DNA from: Arenicola marina
Taxonomy: Eukaryota; Annelida; Polychaeta; Arenicolidae
DNA: 64,000 bases
Direction of reading: 5' to 3'
Assembly (NCBI GenBank): GCA_964019135.1
Contig: OZ025265.1
Span: 24,899,143 to 24,963,142 of the forward strand
A model generated the notes under the pieces. The model saw nothing but the letters and a program-made list of their open reading frames with translations, did not search any database and was not told where the DNA came from. Shown in pieces: positions 12,621-24,700 of this stretch (within the stretch, counting starts at the first letter, position 1; the number at the start of each line of letters is the position of its first letter). The position numbers and the translations under genes were made by a program.

Positions 12621-13262
12621 CGCAGTACATTTCTCCGCTTCGCGCAGTAGGCCTATATTTCTCATCTCCGTGCAGTAGGCCTATATTTCTCAGCTCCGCA
12701 GTGGATTTCTTCGCCCCGCGCGGTGGCCTACATTTCTCTGCTCCGAGTGGTTCACCACGCAGAGCGATGAAATGCCCTCAGCGCCACCGTTGTACCTATG
12801 CGCCACAGTAATGGGCCATAGTAGTAGCTAAGGCTACTGGGCTGTGGAACTACCGAGGTAGCGCCCCAACCACTCGTCCCAACCACCCGCTTCCGCTCAT
12901 TCCACCGGGGCCTGCGTGGTGCGTGATGCCCGCGTCATGACACACCCCAACCCCTCCCTCATACCCGCCTGGCTTGGCGACGTATGGGCCTCTAGTTTGA
13001 GGTCCGCACCTCTAGTTTGAGGTCTGACTCCCAGTGGCTGGGGTAGGCGGGACGCACTACACCCCCTCCCTCATACCCGCCTGGCTTGGCCTGGACGGAC
13101 TCACAACTGTGGGTTCCGCTCGCTGTAGTTTGCGCGACTACCCCAACCCATTTCCCCTACCCCCACCCCTTTCCCCTACCCGCCGGATTTGGCGAGAAAC
13201 GAGGGCCCGTCCGGACCTCCAACTGTGGGTCCAGCTGTAGGTCCAGACATCTAGTTTTGGGT
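12621..13262. repeat. GC-rich block with short imperfect tandem repeats
   Basis: Contains repeated CAGTAGGCCTATATTTCTC (about 12640-12690) and two copies of CTCATACCCGCCTGGCTTGG about 115 bp apart (near 12958 and 13070). No convincing exon. Confidence 0.6.
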
Positions 13263-13420
13263 AGGGCTATCCCGTATATAAGGGGCCGGAATCTGGTAGA
13301 AGAGGAGGAGAGAGGCGGGCCAACTGACCGGGACTTGTCGAAACTGAATTCTTCTCAGAGCTTTTAATTTAGACTTGGCGTATATGAAATGTGTTTGAGG
13401 AATAAATACAAGAACATAGA
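13263..13420 (+). promoter_or_regulatory. TATA-like promoter block followed closely by a polyadenylation signal
   Basis: GTATATAAGGGG lies at about 13275 and AATAAA at about 13401, roughly 125 bp apart, with no long open frame between. The spacing resembles a TATA-driven very short transcript or the U3-R-U5 layout of a solo LTR. Neither terminal repeats nor a primer site could be seen, so this is a weak call. Confidence 0.25.
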
Positions 13421-16200
13421 CTAATGCTGTTGTTCCGCTTCAGTCATATCAACGGATTAAGGTAGCCGTGAACCTTCGACAGTGTTTTCTACAATATTTT
13501 ACATAGGCCTACTAAATTCCCTGGGTACATGTACATCTAAAAAACAAAATTTGGAGGAAGAATATATGGCAAGATTTTTAGTGCAGCTCCTCTATAATAC
13601 CGGTAATTGTAAAGGTAACTAGATACATGGGGGTTCAAATCTGTAATTGAGGTGAATACACATAAACTGGATGACAAAGGAAATGAAAATGTAGGCCTGC
13701 ACGTTTATAGTTTGCTTTATGATTTTCACAGACAGAGTAGCTGTCACACCCAGCTCTGTCAATTTCCATGCAGGGGTGTATTTGTTACTACTCAATCTAA
13801 GTGCCTTCGCTAATTAGAGTTGCTAATTACATTCAGCATCTTCAGGGTTTAATATTCTTTTGGTCTGAGATTTGGTCAAATTACTGAAAATCATAATTTT
13901 AAATTTGGATTTGATTTATCCAGCAATGTGGAAATGTGGCTATTGTCATATTGTCATTTGCTTGATGAAATAGCACATAATATTTAATATCTTATTATGA
14001 CGAAATATCTTATTATGTCGGTCGGTCGTGTTTGCCTGTTTCTATATATGTCTGTGTCACACAAAAGCGGGAAGATTTCTTATGGCCTAACACCTGCATG
14101 CATCGATTCGCAGTCTTCAGTACCTAATAGCTACGCAATAGGGCTGCAACATATTTGTCACGCCGATCAAAAGGTCAAAGGTTAGGGTCACAACGATTTT
14201 TTGGCAAAAAATAACTGGAAACTCTTATATCTCTGTAAATATTGAAGCTAAAGATCTCTGGTTAGTTTCAGAATGTGCTACCCCCCAAGGCGCAGTTTTC
14301 GTGTATTGTTCACTTTTTGATGCGTAACACTCATTTTCGAGCAAAATGAGGTCATAGGTTTTGGGCAAAATGCAGTAAATGACCTCTGTCAGTTTTCACG
14401 TTTTTTGACACCATTAGCATCAAGCTATCGCTATGTTGTTCTAATATGTCATAGAAATATGAATTGAGATGACTTGTGTGGAATCTTAGAGTTTTCTGAT
14501 GCGTCACGTGACGTCACGATGACGTACAAAAAATCGTCAAAAATCAGGCAAACATCCTTAAAATGCGGCAGTAGCGTCATATTGTAGGGAAAGTGCTTCC
14601 TCGTATAGCAGCAAACTAAAAACGATACGTTCCTATCTTACTTCCGGTTCCAGGGCCGACGGCATTTCTCTTTGGGACTTCCCATGTCAAAGCCCTGGAT
14701 CGCTCAGGCTGGGAAATATGTTTTGTCGGGTATTTCACAAGTGCCTCTAGTAAACAATACCGCAAATTTTTAGTTAGTTAAACATGATATCTAGTAGCCA
14801 CAGTGCTTACCGTATGCGATTGGAGCAAAATGTGACGTCACAGGATTTTTTTGTAAATTTGACCCATGGTGAAAGATACGGCTTTTTGCTGTTATCAGAG
14901 GCTCCCATGGGCGTCCTATTCAAGCCATAATCCAATGCTTGCAGCCGCGGATGGATAATACTAAGCTGAGTCATAATCTGTGAACATGGTGCCATAGCCA
15001 TATTAATTTTTGGTAAGTAGTGGAAATCGTTTCACATGGGATCCTATGGGGGGAAATGAACTTGAGTGAATATGAACTGCTTCCGCTCGAACTATTTCAG
15101 TCTCCTTCGCCAAACAGTGAGGTACTATGAACGCAAAGCACGGCGGTCTCAATATTACTTTTTATTTCCTTGACAACGATGCCACTGACCTATTGATGAA
15201 GATACAGATTCTTGCCATTAAAAGAAAAATCGTCAAAATCAGATACAAATGCTGAAATTGCAATCGTTTCGCCAACTAGTTGCCAATAAGCATCTACAGA
15301 TCATTTAGTGCTTCAATCTGGCGGATGTTGCCCAGTTCTGGCGCCAGAGCGCTTCGAACTGGGACGACACCTTTGCGGGGCGGCCAATGATGAGTGAATG
15401 GAGGTTGTGTCCATCTTGAAAACAGCGTCAAAATTCAGAAAAAAAGAGCTGTGATCTTTGCGTCAAAAGGTAGAGAACATTCGTTTTCAGAGAACTAGTA
15501 AAAGAAACAATTTAGTTGCTATATCACTTCGCCTGCGGTGTTCTTTGTTTTTGACCTATGTCTTCGTGTCTCCGCAATGATAAACTAATGCAACTTTTGG
15601 CCATTTCGTCAAGCCATAGCGACTTCCGACTTCCGATTTATTTGACGTTGTACCTTAAATCCAGGGACAAATGCTGCCGTGGGTAACTTTTTTCGCGGTA
15701 CCGAAACGTGTGCGTCAAAAATGACGTCGAAGTTGACGTTACCCGACGAAATTGTGAAATCGTTTCATTTTCACCTTTTTTTATGCATTTGGTTTGACTT
15801 ATTTTGTATCAAAATTGACCATCATGCTCTGTATGATATAACTTTCACTTCTCATTGTTTTATTACCAAGAGTTTGAAATTTGTTTCACACAAAAGAATT
15901 GATTTTATTTTTGTCAAAGTGACAAATTTAGCCTGAATCAAATGTGAAACATACCCATGTGGTTAAGTGGAGCTTACATTCACACCTCGTCATACTGTAT
16001 TCTGGTGATTCAATTTTCTTTGTAAATGTTATACAATAAATATCAATGAAATGGGTTAGGTGCAAAATGGAGTCATGCCCCCAACTCTTAGGGTTATTTC
16101 TGCCATGTGAAGGATGTTATATCCTAGCAAGATGTGAGATATCCTCCATGAAAATACAGACATTTAACTTTTCTTTTACATTCAAGGTTTCATCGTTTTA
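13421..16200. other. non-coding stretch, nothing recognised
   Basis: 2.8 kb of AT-rich DNA. I checked both strands for splice-flanked exons and known protein motifs and found none. Poly-A/T runs and repeated TGACGTCA-like cores (14500-14530, 15720) occur but support no specific claim. Confidence 0.55.
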
Positions 16201-16329
16201 GTCTAATTTAGTCTACGTCTTTCAAGCGGATGACATAAGTATACTGCAATATACGTGGCATAGTCTTCATTGCAAGTTGTGTTTGCATTGCTCATACGTG
16301 GATTCCAGTTGTCCACCGCAACTTGGACA

Positions 16330-19300
16330 TTATGTGGTTGCCTCTTGCTTTGCTCGGTCACGGAGATCCCTTCGAAGAATTTTACCGCTGGCCAGCTTGG
16401 GGATGGCTTCAATGAAAACCACCCCTCCTCTCAGCTTCTTGTAGTGCGACACTTTATCTAAATACAAAGAAAAACGATTCGATAAATCATATAAATACAT
16501 TTGTTGATCGCCATTTGTTAAAAATGTTTGTTTCGATATTAATATCAAACAAGTTATAATTAAGGAGTACATCTAAGAGTGTTACAATTTACGAGTCTGC
16601 GCCTTGGACGGCTATGCATCTATATTTAGAAGTGTTACAGTTTAGGAGTATGTCTAAACGTGTTGCAGTTCAAGCATTTGTCACTAGGGGTGTTGCTGTT
16701 TAGGAATCATAGATACATAAAAATGTTAAGTTTAAGATGTGTATCTAGAATTGTTGACGTGATTATTTGCGTTATGATAAAACTGCTTTGAGGAAATCTG
16801 AAATACAATTATATTAATTATGCGATAATTAAGTAAGTAATATGACCAATATCAAAAGTGCTATTATAACAAGTTTTCTGTTTTGTGAGGCGAGAGGGAG
16901 GCACATTCGCCGCGACCGGTCATTGTGACGTTCAGTGCTCGGTCCTTGCGTTGGACCTCGGATTGTTACAAAGTTCAATGCTCGACCAATTTTCCTTTTC
17001 GATTTACCGATGGCAACGACTACATTATCACAATGATATGGTCTTCGTCATGTTTGTCAGTTTGCTAAGAACAATCCTCGATGCTAATCTGTGATTCTGC
17101 GACAATCAGAACATTGATTCATTCGTCTCCGCCGGGTTCGCATGTCTACATATTGTTGTAATAACATCTTTAAATACTCTCACACAGATAATTGGGTCAC
17201 ATGGTACCCGAGGAAACTCCGCATTGGTCAATAAGCGAATTGTTGGGAAATAATGAGGAATGATTGCACTGATATGTACGTTGTCACGGCAACGGAATGA
17301 GTTCACTTTGATGAAAAGATGACTAATATTAAATGACACAAAACAGTTCATATTTCTCTCTCTAACGTTTTTGAGGGAATACGTTCGCCAGCCTTGAATA
17401 AACGTACCTGCGACATGTCGTCCGATGTCCTGCTCCGTGACCTTGCTCCCTGGCTGTCTGACCACGTAGGCCCGGGGCAGCTCGCCCGCCATCTTGTCTG
17501 GGACGCCGATCACACCCACGTCAGCTACATCCGGGTGTTCGAGGATAACGGCTTCCAGCTCTGCTGGCGCCACCTAGCGAAGATCATTTTGTGCACATTT
17601 GAATAATTTTGGCTCGCGCTCAACTGCAGTTTTAATGAATTGATATAATTTGAGCCTTTGCCGGTGACGGTCGCATAGCCATTATGCTATGAGATATGTA
17701 AATGATACAATTGATGGAGCATGGAAATACAGCCATGAGATAGGAAAATACATGATATCTCATTTAGCGAAGACAAGATACCAGAGCATAGCAACCGTGT
17801 ACCCCACATCTCTGCAATATCAAACCACCCGATATCCCTTTAAGTGATATCCACTTCCGGTCAAAATTACAAAAAAACAGAACCCCCTGGACCCCCCTTA
17901 CTGTACCAAATGCATCGCTCTGTGAGAACATTTGACTTGAAACCCCTGAGAAAGATGTTGGAGGCCCCGTCTTAAAATATCTGCGTGCCTGTTGCCAAAG
18001 GTCAATCACCGAAAACAAGCACTGCATCAAGTTCTGCGCAGTTTGTACACAGCAGTGAAAAAACAATGGTCACAGGGCAACGAAAGTTTGAATCATAATC
18101 TGCCCGGAAAAAGGGTCGCAGAGGGCAGGGCCAGAGAATACAATCGACCAAGAATAAGAATTTGGGACCAAAATGGAATTAGTATGGAGGGGGGGGGGGT
18201 GTGTAGGGGGGTGTAAGAAGCTGTGCGTTGCGGCTGTGGGCCTGACAACCGAACAGAGTGGGTCTCCCGGGGCTACTTCCCAATGTTCAGTCGTTACACC
18301 AAGTAGGCTACTAGCTTGAACGCAAGATGTTACGGTCGTAGGACAGTTGGAAAAGGGACGATATGGCGTCACTTTCCAAACCACAAGGTTATGACACTAT
18401 GCATGCATCCACAAATTACATGTACATATTTTAATTTTACCGATCAAACTGTGCTACATTTATATGTAGAATACGTTTGACAAAGCTTGTATCTTCAGAA
18501 CATAGAACAGAGTACGTTTGACAAAGCTTGTATCTTCAGAAATAGTGTATGACTTCATTTTCAGTGCATTTCGCGTTCAGCGACACAGGCAAATTAAGGG
18601 AACTTGAAATTTAACCTTGTTTAAGAAGTATATCAGATTTCTATTTCATATAATTTGAATAATTTAAATTCTCTTTGTGGTTTCTTTGTAGAAATGCTGA
18701 ATGGTTAACCCGTTTACATGTTAACCCTCTTAACATCATACCCACCTAATGTCCCTGTCTACATCATGCCCACCTGATGTCCCTGGCTACATCATACCCA
18801 CCTGATGTCCCTGTCTACATCATACCCACCTGATGTCCCTGTCTACATCATACCCACCTGATGTCCCTGTCTACATCATACCCACCTGATGTCCCTGGCT
18901 ACATCATACCCACCTGATGTCCATATCTACAGCATACCCACCTGATATCCCTTGTACTTGATGAGTTCCTTGATCCTGTCCAGCACGACGAAGTGACCGT
19001 CGTTGTCGTAACACCCAAGATCGCCTGAAAGAACCGACACTGTAACAACTTTGTCTCAACGGAACGATAATGTCATGACACCGATGGTAAATTAGAACCA
19101 TTATGGGAAGACCACATCGTTGGAATTAGAACATCAAGAAATAAATGATTACTATATTTCGATTTTGTCTTTTTTTTTTACTGTCATTGCATTTTTGCCA
19201 GCATGAAACCCGGAGTAATTGTGTATTTGCTTCAGCATAGTAAATCGGAACCATTGTCTACATGTATATGCACCTTCTAGCAATCCCCCCTCACCGCTCA

Positions 19301-21197
19301 TCGTCATACATACAATCTGTTAATAAGGCGTCAATCCCGGCCTACCGGTGTGGATCCAGCCCTCCCTGTCCATCATGGCGGCCGTGGCTTCCGGTTTGTT
19401 GAGGTATCCCATCATGGTTTGCGGCCCGCGCAGACAGATCTCGCCGCTTTCTTTCGGCCCCAGCATCTCGCCCGTGGCCGGGTCGATGACCTGCAAGTCA
19501 CAGATCCATGCCTCACTCATAGGAAGCTCGTAACGCTATTTCTCTATATGTGGTATGTGTTACTGCGAATGCATCAATTCCCTGTAACTGAATATATTCT
19601 TCATACCACTGCGGATTAAGATACTAAGAGGACGATGGTACGCAAATACGGCAAAACATTGTGGGTTTGTTTTCGGGAAAGTGGACTATTCAACCTTTAC
19701 GGGAAACAATTAATCTAATCCTTTGCCTTTATTTGCAGATTTGAGGCGAAATATCTGATCTGCAATGACACAGTACGTAGCGCTGACCTTTGCTTCAACC
19801 CCCGGCAGGACAGTTCCCACGCTGGCAGGCTTCCGGTGTCCGTCTTCAGTCCTCTTCGCCGTGACAACACAAGTGGCCTCCGACATACCATACACTGCGA
19901 ACGTAAAAACCACATGGTTCAGGGTTTGACATAAATCGTGAAGATTCCAGCTAGCTTTGGTAGGGGGGGAGGGGTCGATTAGGGTGAGGGGAGAGGGAGA
20001 GGGGGGGGGGTGAAAAGGGGATCAGTTCCTGGTCAAAGCTGCATTGCAGCCGGCCTTTAGTTTCCCGGCCCCCACGTCATCAGCCTGTCGGCTCCCGCCA
20101 CCGATTACATGACGCACTGGAACGTTTTTCTTCGTCGTACAAATAAAAGTGACACCAAACATCCAGATAGCGGTTGTGTATCATATGTTTATGCGGCAAT
20201 TCTTGTTACTATTGTTCGGTGAATCTGCATGTTCATGTACATAATAACATAATGAAGTGTCAGATCTATGCATCATAACACATTTGTTTGACACAAGAAA
20301 GTATAGAATCCATAGCATTTGAGGTTCTTTCGTCGCCAACGTACGTGTTTAAATCATACTTGTGTAACTACGAAGGCCAAAAGTATGCATTCCAAAGACG
20401 TCGCTTTGTATATTTGCAAGTAAAAGTTCAATTTAATGATCCTGACATTGACAGATGGCCGGGTTTCCGAGTCTTGCCCGACACTCTTCTTCCACTTCCT
20501 GTTTGGTCGGCGCAGCCCCCGTGATCACTTTGCGCACACTGCTGACGTCATACTTATCAACTAATGAGGACTTGGCCAGCAGGACAAGGACTGGTGGCGG
20601 CGCCATAATTTCTTCTGGCTGTTTGGGGCGCATAAAAAGCGGAGAAGAATGTGAGGAGAATAGGGGTGGGGGGCATGGCAAGCTGATTTAATGTGAGTGA
20701 CCTTTTTTCATTTGACACAAAAGCGATACTTTCCTCATGCATTTTTCCGTACATTTACCACATCAACTCAACTCACAAAACAAACCCAAATTGGCTCATT
20801 GCATAATACCTACCTTGTACAGTTCCGTCGCCTTCAAGAATTGTTCAAAATCAAATCTTGGGTGTATGACCTGAGTCGTTCCCGCTATAATTTTCGGCAA
20901 GTAATCTGCCCCCAAGCCGCCGGCGTGGTACATGGGGAACACATTGATGGCGACGGTTCCTTGGTGTACTAAGCCCTCGATGGCGCAGAGAGTGGCCACC
21001 ACGTTACGGTGAGACAGGACGACTCCCTTGGGCAGACCGGTCGTCCCGCTGCTGAATACAATCACCGCCGGGGTCGTCGCGGGGTCCACACCCTGTCCGC
21101 CATCCCATTGTGACGTCACCGAACTCGGGGATGACGACAGCGATGTCATTGTGACGTCACATCCGTCGCTCTCCTCGCCGGATGTGATCAGCGTGAA
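16330..21197 (-). CDS. acyl-CoA synthetase (4CL-like), copy 1: exons 5-11 only, 5' exons absent
   Basis: Minus-strand exons, numbered as in the complete copy 3: 5 = 20814-21197, 6 = 20447-20618, 7 = 19788-19894, 8 = 19346-19490, 9 = 18942-19024, 10 = 17408-17573, 11 = 16330-16457. Lengths 384, 172, 107, 145, 83, 166 and 128 are identical to copy 3, all have AG/GT borders, and phases join without a stop. Motifs present: [10 protein letters not shown] (AMP/ATP loop), YGMSEAT, HTGD, the C-terminal hinge [13 protein letters not shown], and [11 protein letters not shown] with the catalytic Lys. It ends QEATT, with no peroxisomal SKL. Exons 1-4 are not present: upstream lies the 23-bp array and then the inverted copy 2. 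It is therefore either a headless pseudogene or a transcript with a novel start; a full enzyme cannot be made from this locus as assembled. Exon 5 differs from copy 3 at only two bases. Confidence 0.9.
18727..18942 (-). repeat. 28-bp minisatellite in intron 9 of copy 1, overlapping the 5' splice site
   Basis: Eight 28-bp units running from the exon 9 donor into the intron. On the gene strand each unit contains ATCAGGTGGGTATGATG, the same sequence as the true donor (ATCAG then GTGGGT). Reading on from exon 9 without splicing gives a TAG stop five codons into the first unit. Confidence 0.93.
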
Positions 21198-21754
21198 CTA
21201 AATAAATATGGTAAGATGTGAAAGGAATGGAACTCTTGGCCTTAGTGAACAGTGGAGTTGGTGGCAGGTTTAATTTCAACGAGCGGATGGTGTCTACAGG
21301 ATCGCATAATTAAGTAGTTACATAATAGTGTCTAGATGCAGAGGGCGACTGATTAGGGAGATCAGAACCTTGGGTTCCGTGCTTTGTGCTGTCGACTACA
21401 TGAGACAGTCGTTGCGAATATATCCTACCTAACATTAGACATAAGACAAGTCAAGCTAGGTGGCGCTACGTTATTCGACCGCTTCTGTCACGAATCACGA
21501 TTCTTGAAGGACAGTCAAATTAGTGATAATTTATGGCAAAATATTCATTGCATATTTATTACAGAAAATACTACTCAATGTGCCATATTTAATAGCGATA
21601 ACTGAGCGCTAAACTGTTCTGTGTTTGACTGAGAGCGTGTTTCAACAGGCATACGCTGGGTTACCATACAGTTATAGCAATGCGCGGCATACAATAGTCC
21701 AATAGACGTGTGCAGCGCCACCCTGGCGGGTGAAAGTGCGAATGTATGGAGGGT

Positions 21755-24700
21755 GTAACGACAGCGGAGACATAACAAGGTGCCGAGCGGAGAAATAACA
21801 AGGCGCCTAGCGGAGACATAACAAGGTGCCCAGCCGAGACATAACACGGCGCCTAGCAGAGACATAACAAGGTGCCCAGCGGAGACATAACACGGCGCCT
21901 AGCGGAGACATAACACGGCGCCTAGCGGAAACATAACACGGCGCCTAGGAGACATATAATAAGGCGCCTAGCAGACACATAACACGGCGCCTAGCGGAGA
22001 AATGACACGGCGCCTAGCGGAGGCATAACACGGCGTCTAGCGGAGACATAACACGCCGCCTAGCGGAGACATCACAAGGCACCTAGCGGAGACATAACAA
22101 GGCGCCTAGCGGAGATATAACACGGCGCCCAGCAAGATATAACACGGCGCCTGGCGGAGACATAACATAGCGCCTAGCGGAGACATAACACGGCGCCCAG
22201 CGAGACATAACAAGGCGCCTAGCAGACCCATAATAAGGCGCCTAGCGGAGACATAACACAGCGCCTAGCGGAGACATAACACGGCGATCAGCGAAGATAT
22301 AACACCGCGCCTAGCGGAAACATAACACGGCGCCCAGCGAAAACATAACACGGCGCCCAGCGAGACATAACACGGCGCCTAGCAGAGACATAACAAGGCG
22401 CCTAGCAGACACATAATAAGGCGCCTAGCGGAGACATAACACAGCGCCTAGCGGAGACATAGCACGGCGATCAGCGAAGACATAACACGGCGCCTACCGG
22501 AGACATAACACGGCGCCCAGCGGAAACATAACACGGCGCCCAGCGAGACATAGCACGGCGCCCAGCGGAGACATAACACGGCGCCTAGCGGAGACATAAC
22601 ACGGCGATCAGCGGAGACATAACATGGCGCCTAGCGGAGAAATGACACGGCGCCCAGCGGAGACATAACATGGCGCCTAGCGGAGACATAACACGGCGCA
22701 CAGGGGAGACATAACACGGCGCCTAGCGGAGACATAACAAGGCGCCTATCGGAGATATAACACGGCGCCCAGCGAGATATAACACGGCGCCTGGCGGAGA
22801 CATAACATAGCGCCATAGCGGAGACATAACACGGCGCCCAGCGAGACATAACACGGCGCCTAGCAGAGACAAAACAAGGCGCCTAGCAGACACATAATAA
22901 GGCGCCTAGCGGAGACATAACACAGCGCCTAGCGGAGACATAGCACGGCGATCAGCGAAGACATAACTCGGCGCCTAGCGGAGACATAACACGGCGCCCA
23001 GCGGAAACATAACACGGCGCCCAGCGAGACATAGCACGGCGCCTAGCAGAGACATAACAAGGCGCCTAGCAGACACATAATAAGGCGCCTAGCGGAGACA
23101 TAACACGGCGTCTAGCGAAGACATAACATGGCGCCCAGCCGAGACATAACACGGCGCCTAGCGGAGACATAACACGGCGCCTAGCGAAGACATAACACGG
23201 CGCCTAGCGAAGACATAGCACGGCGCCCAGCGGAGACATAACACGGCGCCTAGCGGAGACATAACACGGCGCCCATCGGAGACATAACATGGCACCTAGT
23301 GGAGACATAACACGGCGCCCAGCGGAGACATAACACGGCGCCTAGCGGAGACATAACACGGCGCCTAGTGGAGAAATAACACGGCGCCTAGCGGAGACAT
23401 AACACGGCGCCTAGTGGAGACATAACACGGCGCCTAGCAAAGACCTAACACGGCGCCCAGCGGAGACATAACACGGCGCCTAGTGGAGACATAACACGGC
23501 GCCCAGCGAGATATAACACGGCGCCTGGCGGAGACATAACATAGCGCCTAGCGGAGACATAACACGGCGCCCAACGAGACATAACACGGCGCCTAGCAGA
23601 GACATAACAAGGCGCCTAGCAGACACATAATAAGGCGCCTAGCGGAGACATAACACAGCGCCTAGCGGAGACATAGCGCGGCGATCAGCGAAGACATAAC
23701 ACGGCGCCTATCGGAGATATAACTAGCGCCCAGCGGAAACATAACACGACGCCCAGCGAGACATAGCACGGTGCCTAGCAGAGACATAACAAGGCGCCTA
23801 GCAGAGACATAATGAGGCGCCTAGCGGAGACATAACACAGCGCCTAGCGGAGACATGACACGGCGCCTAGTGGAGACATAACACGGCGATCAGCGGAGAC
23901 ATAACACGGCGCCTAGCGGAGACATAACACGGCGCCCAGCGGAGACATAACACGGCGCCCAGCGGAGACATAACATGGCGCCTAGTGGAGACATAACACG
24001 GCGCCCAGCAGAGACATAACACGGCGCCTAGCGGAGACATAACACGGCGCCTAGTGGAGACATAACACGGCACCCAGCGGAGACATAACATGGCGCCTAG
24101 CGGAGACATAACATGGCGCCTAGCAAAGACATAACACGGCGCCCAGCGGAGACATAACACGGCGCCTAGCGAAGACATAACACGGCGCCCAGCGGAGACA
24201 TAACACGGCGCCTAGTAGAGATATAACACGGCGCTCAGCGGAGGCATAACATGGCGCCTAGCGGAGACATAACACGGCGCACAGCGGAAACATAACACGG
24301 TGCCTAGCGGAGACATAACAAGGCGCCTATCGGAGATATAACACGGCGCCCAGCGAGATATAACACGGCGCCTGGTGGAGACATAACATAGCGCCAAAGC
24401 GGAGACATAACACGGCGCCCAGCGAGACATAACACGGCGCCTAGCAGACACATAATAAGGCGCCTGGCGGAGACATAACATAGCGCCTAGCGGAGACATA
24501 ACGCGGCGCCCAGCGAGACATAACACGGCGCTTAGCAGAGACAAAACAAGGCGCCTAGCAGGCACATAATAAGGCGCCTAGCGGAGACATAACACAGCGC
24601 CTAGCAGAGACATAACACGGCGATCAGCGAAGACATAACACGGCGCCTAGCGGAGACATAACACGGCGCCCAGCGGAAACATAACACGGCGCCCAGCGAG

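Noticed and set aside
13034-13367. Proline-rich coding exon
   Set aside because: Two overlapping frames cover the same GC-rich repeats; the signal is compositional.
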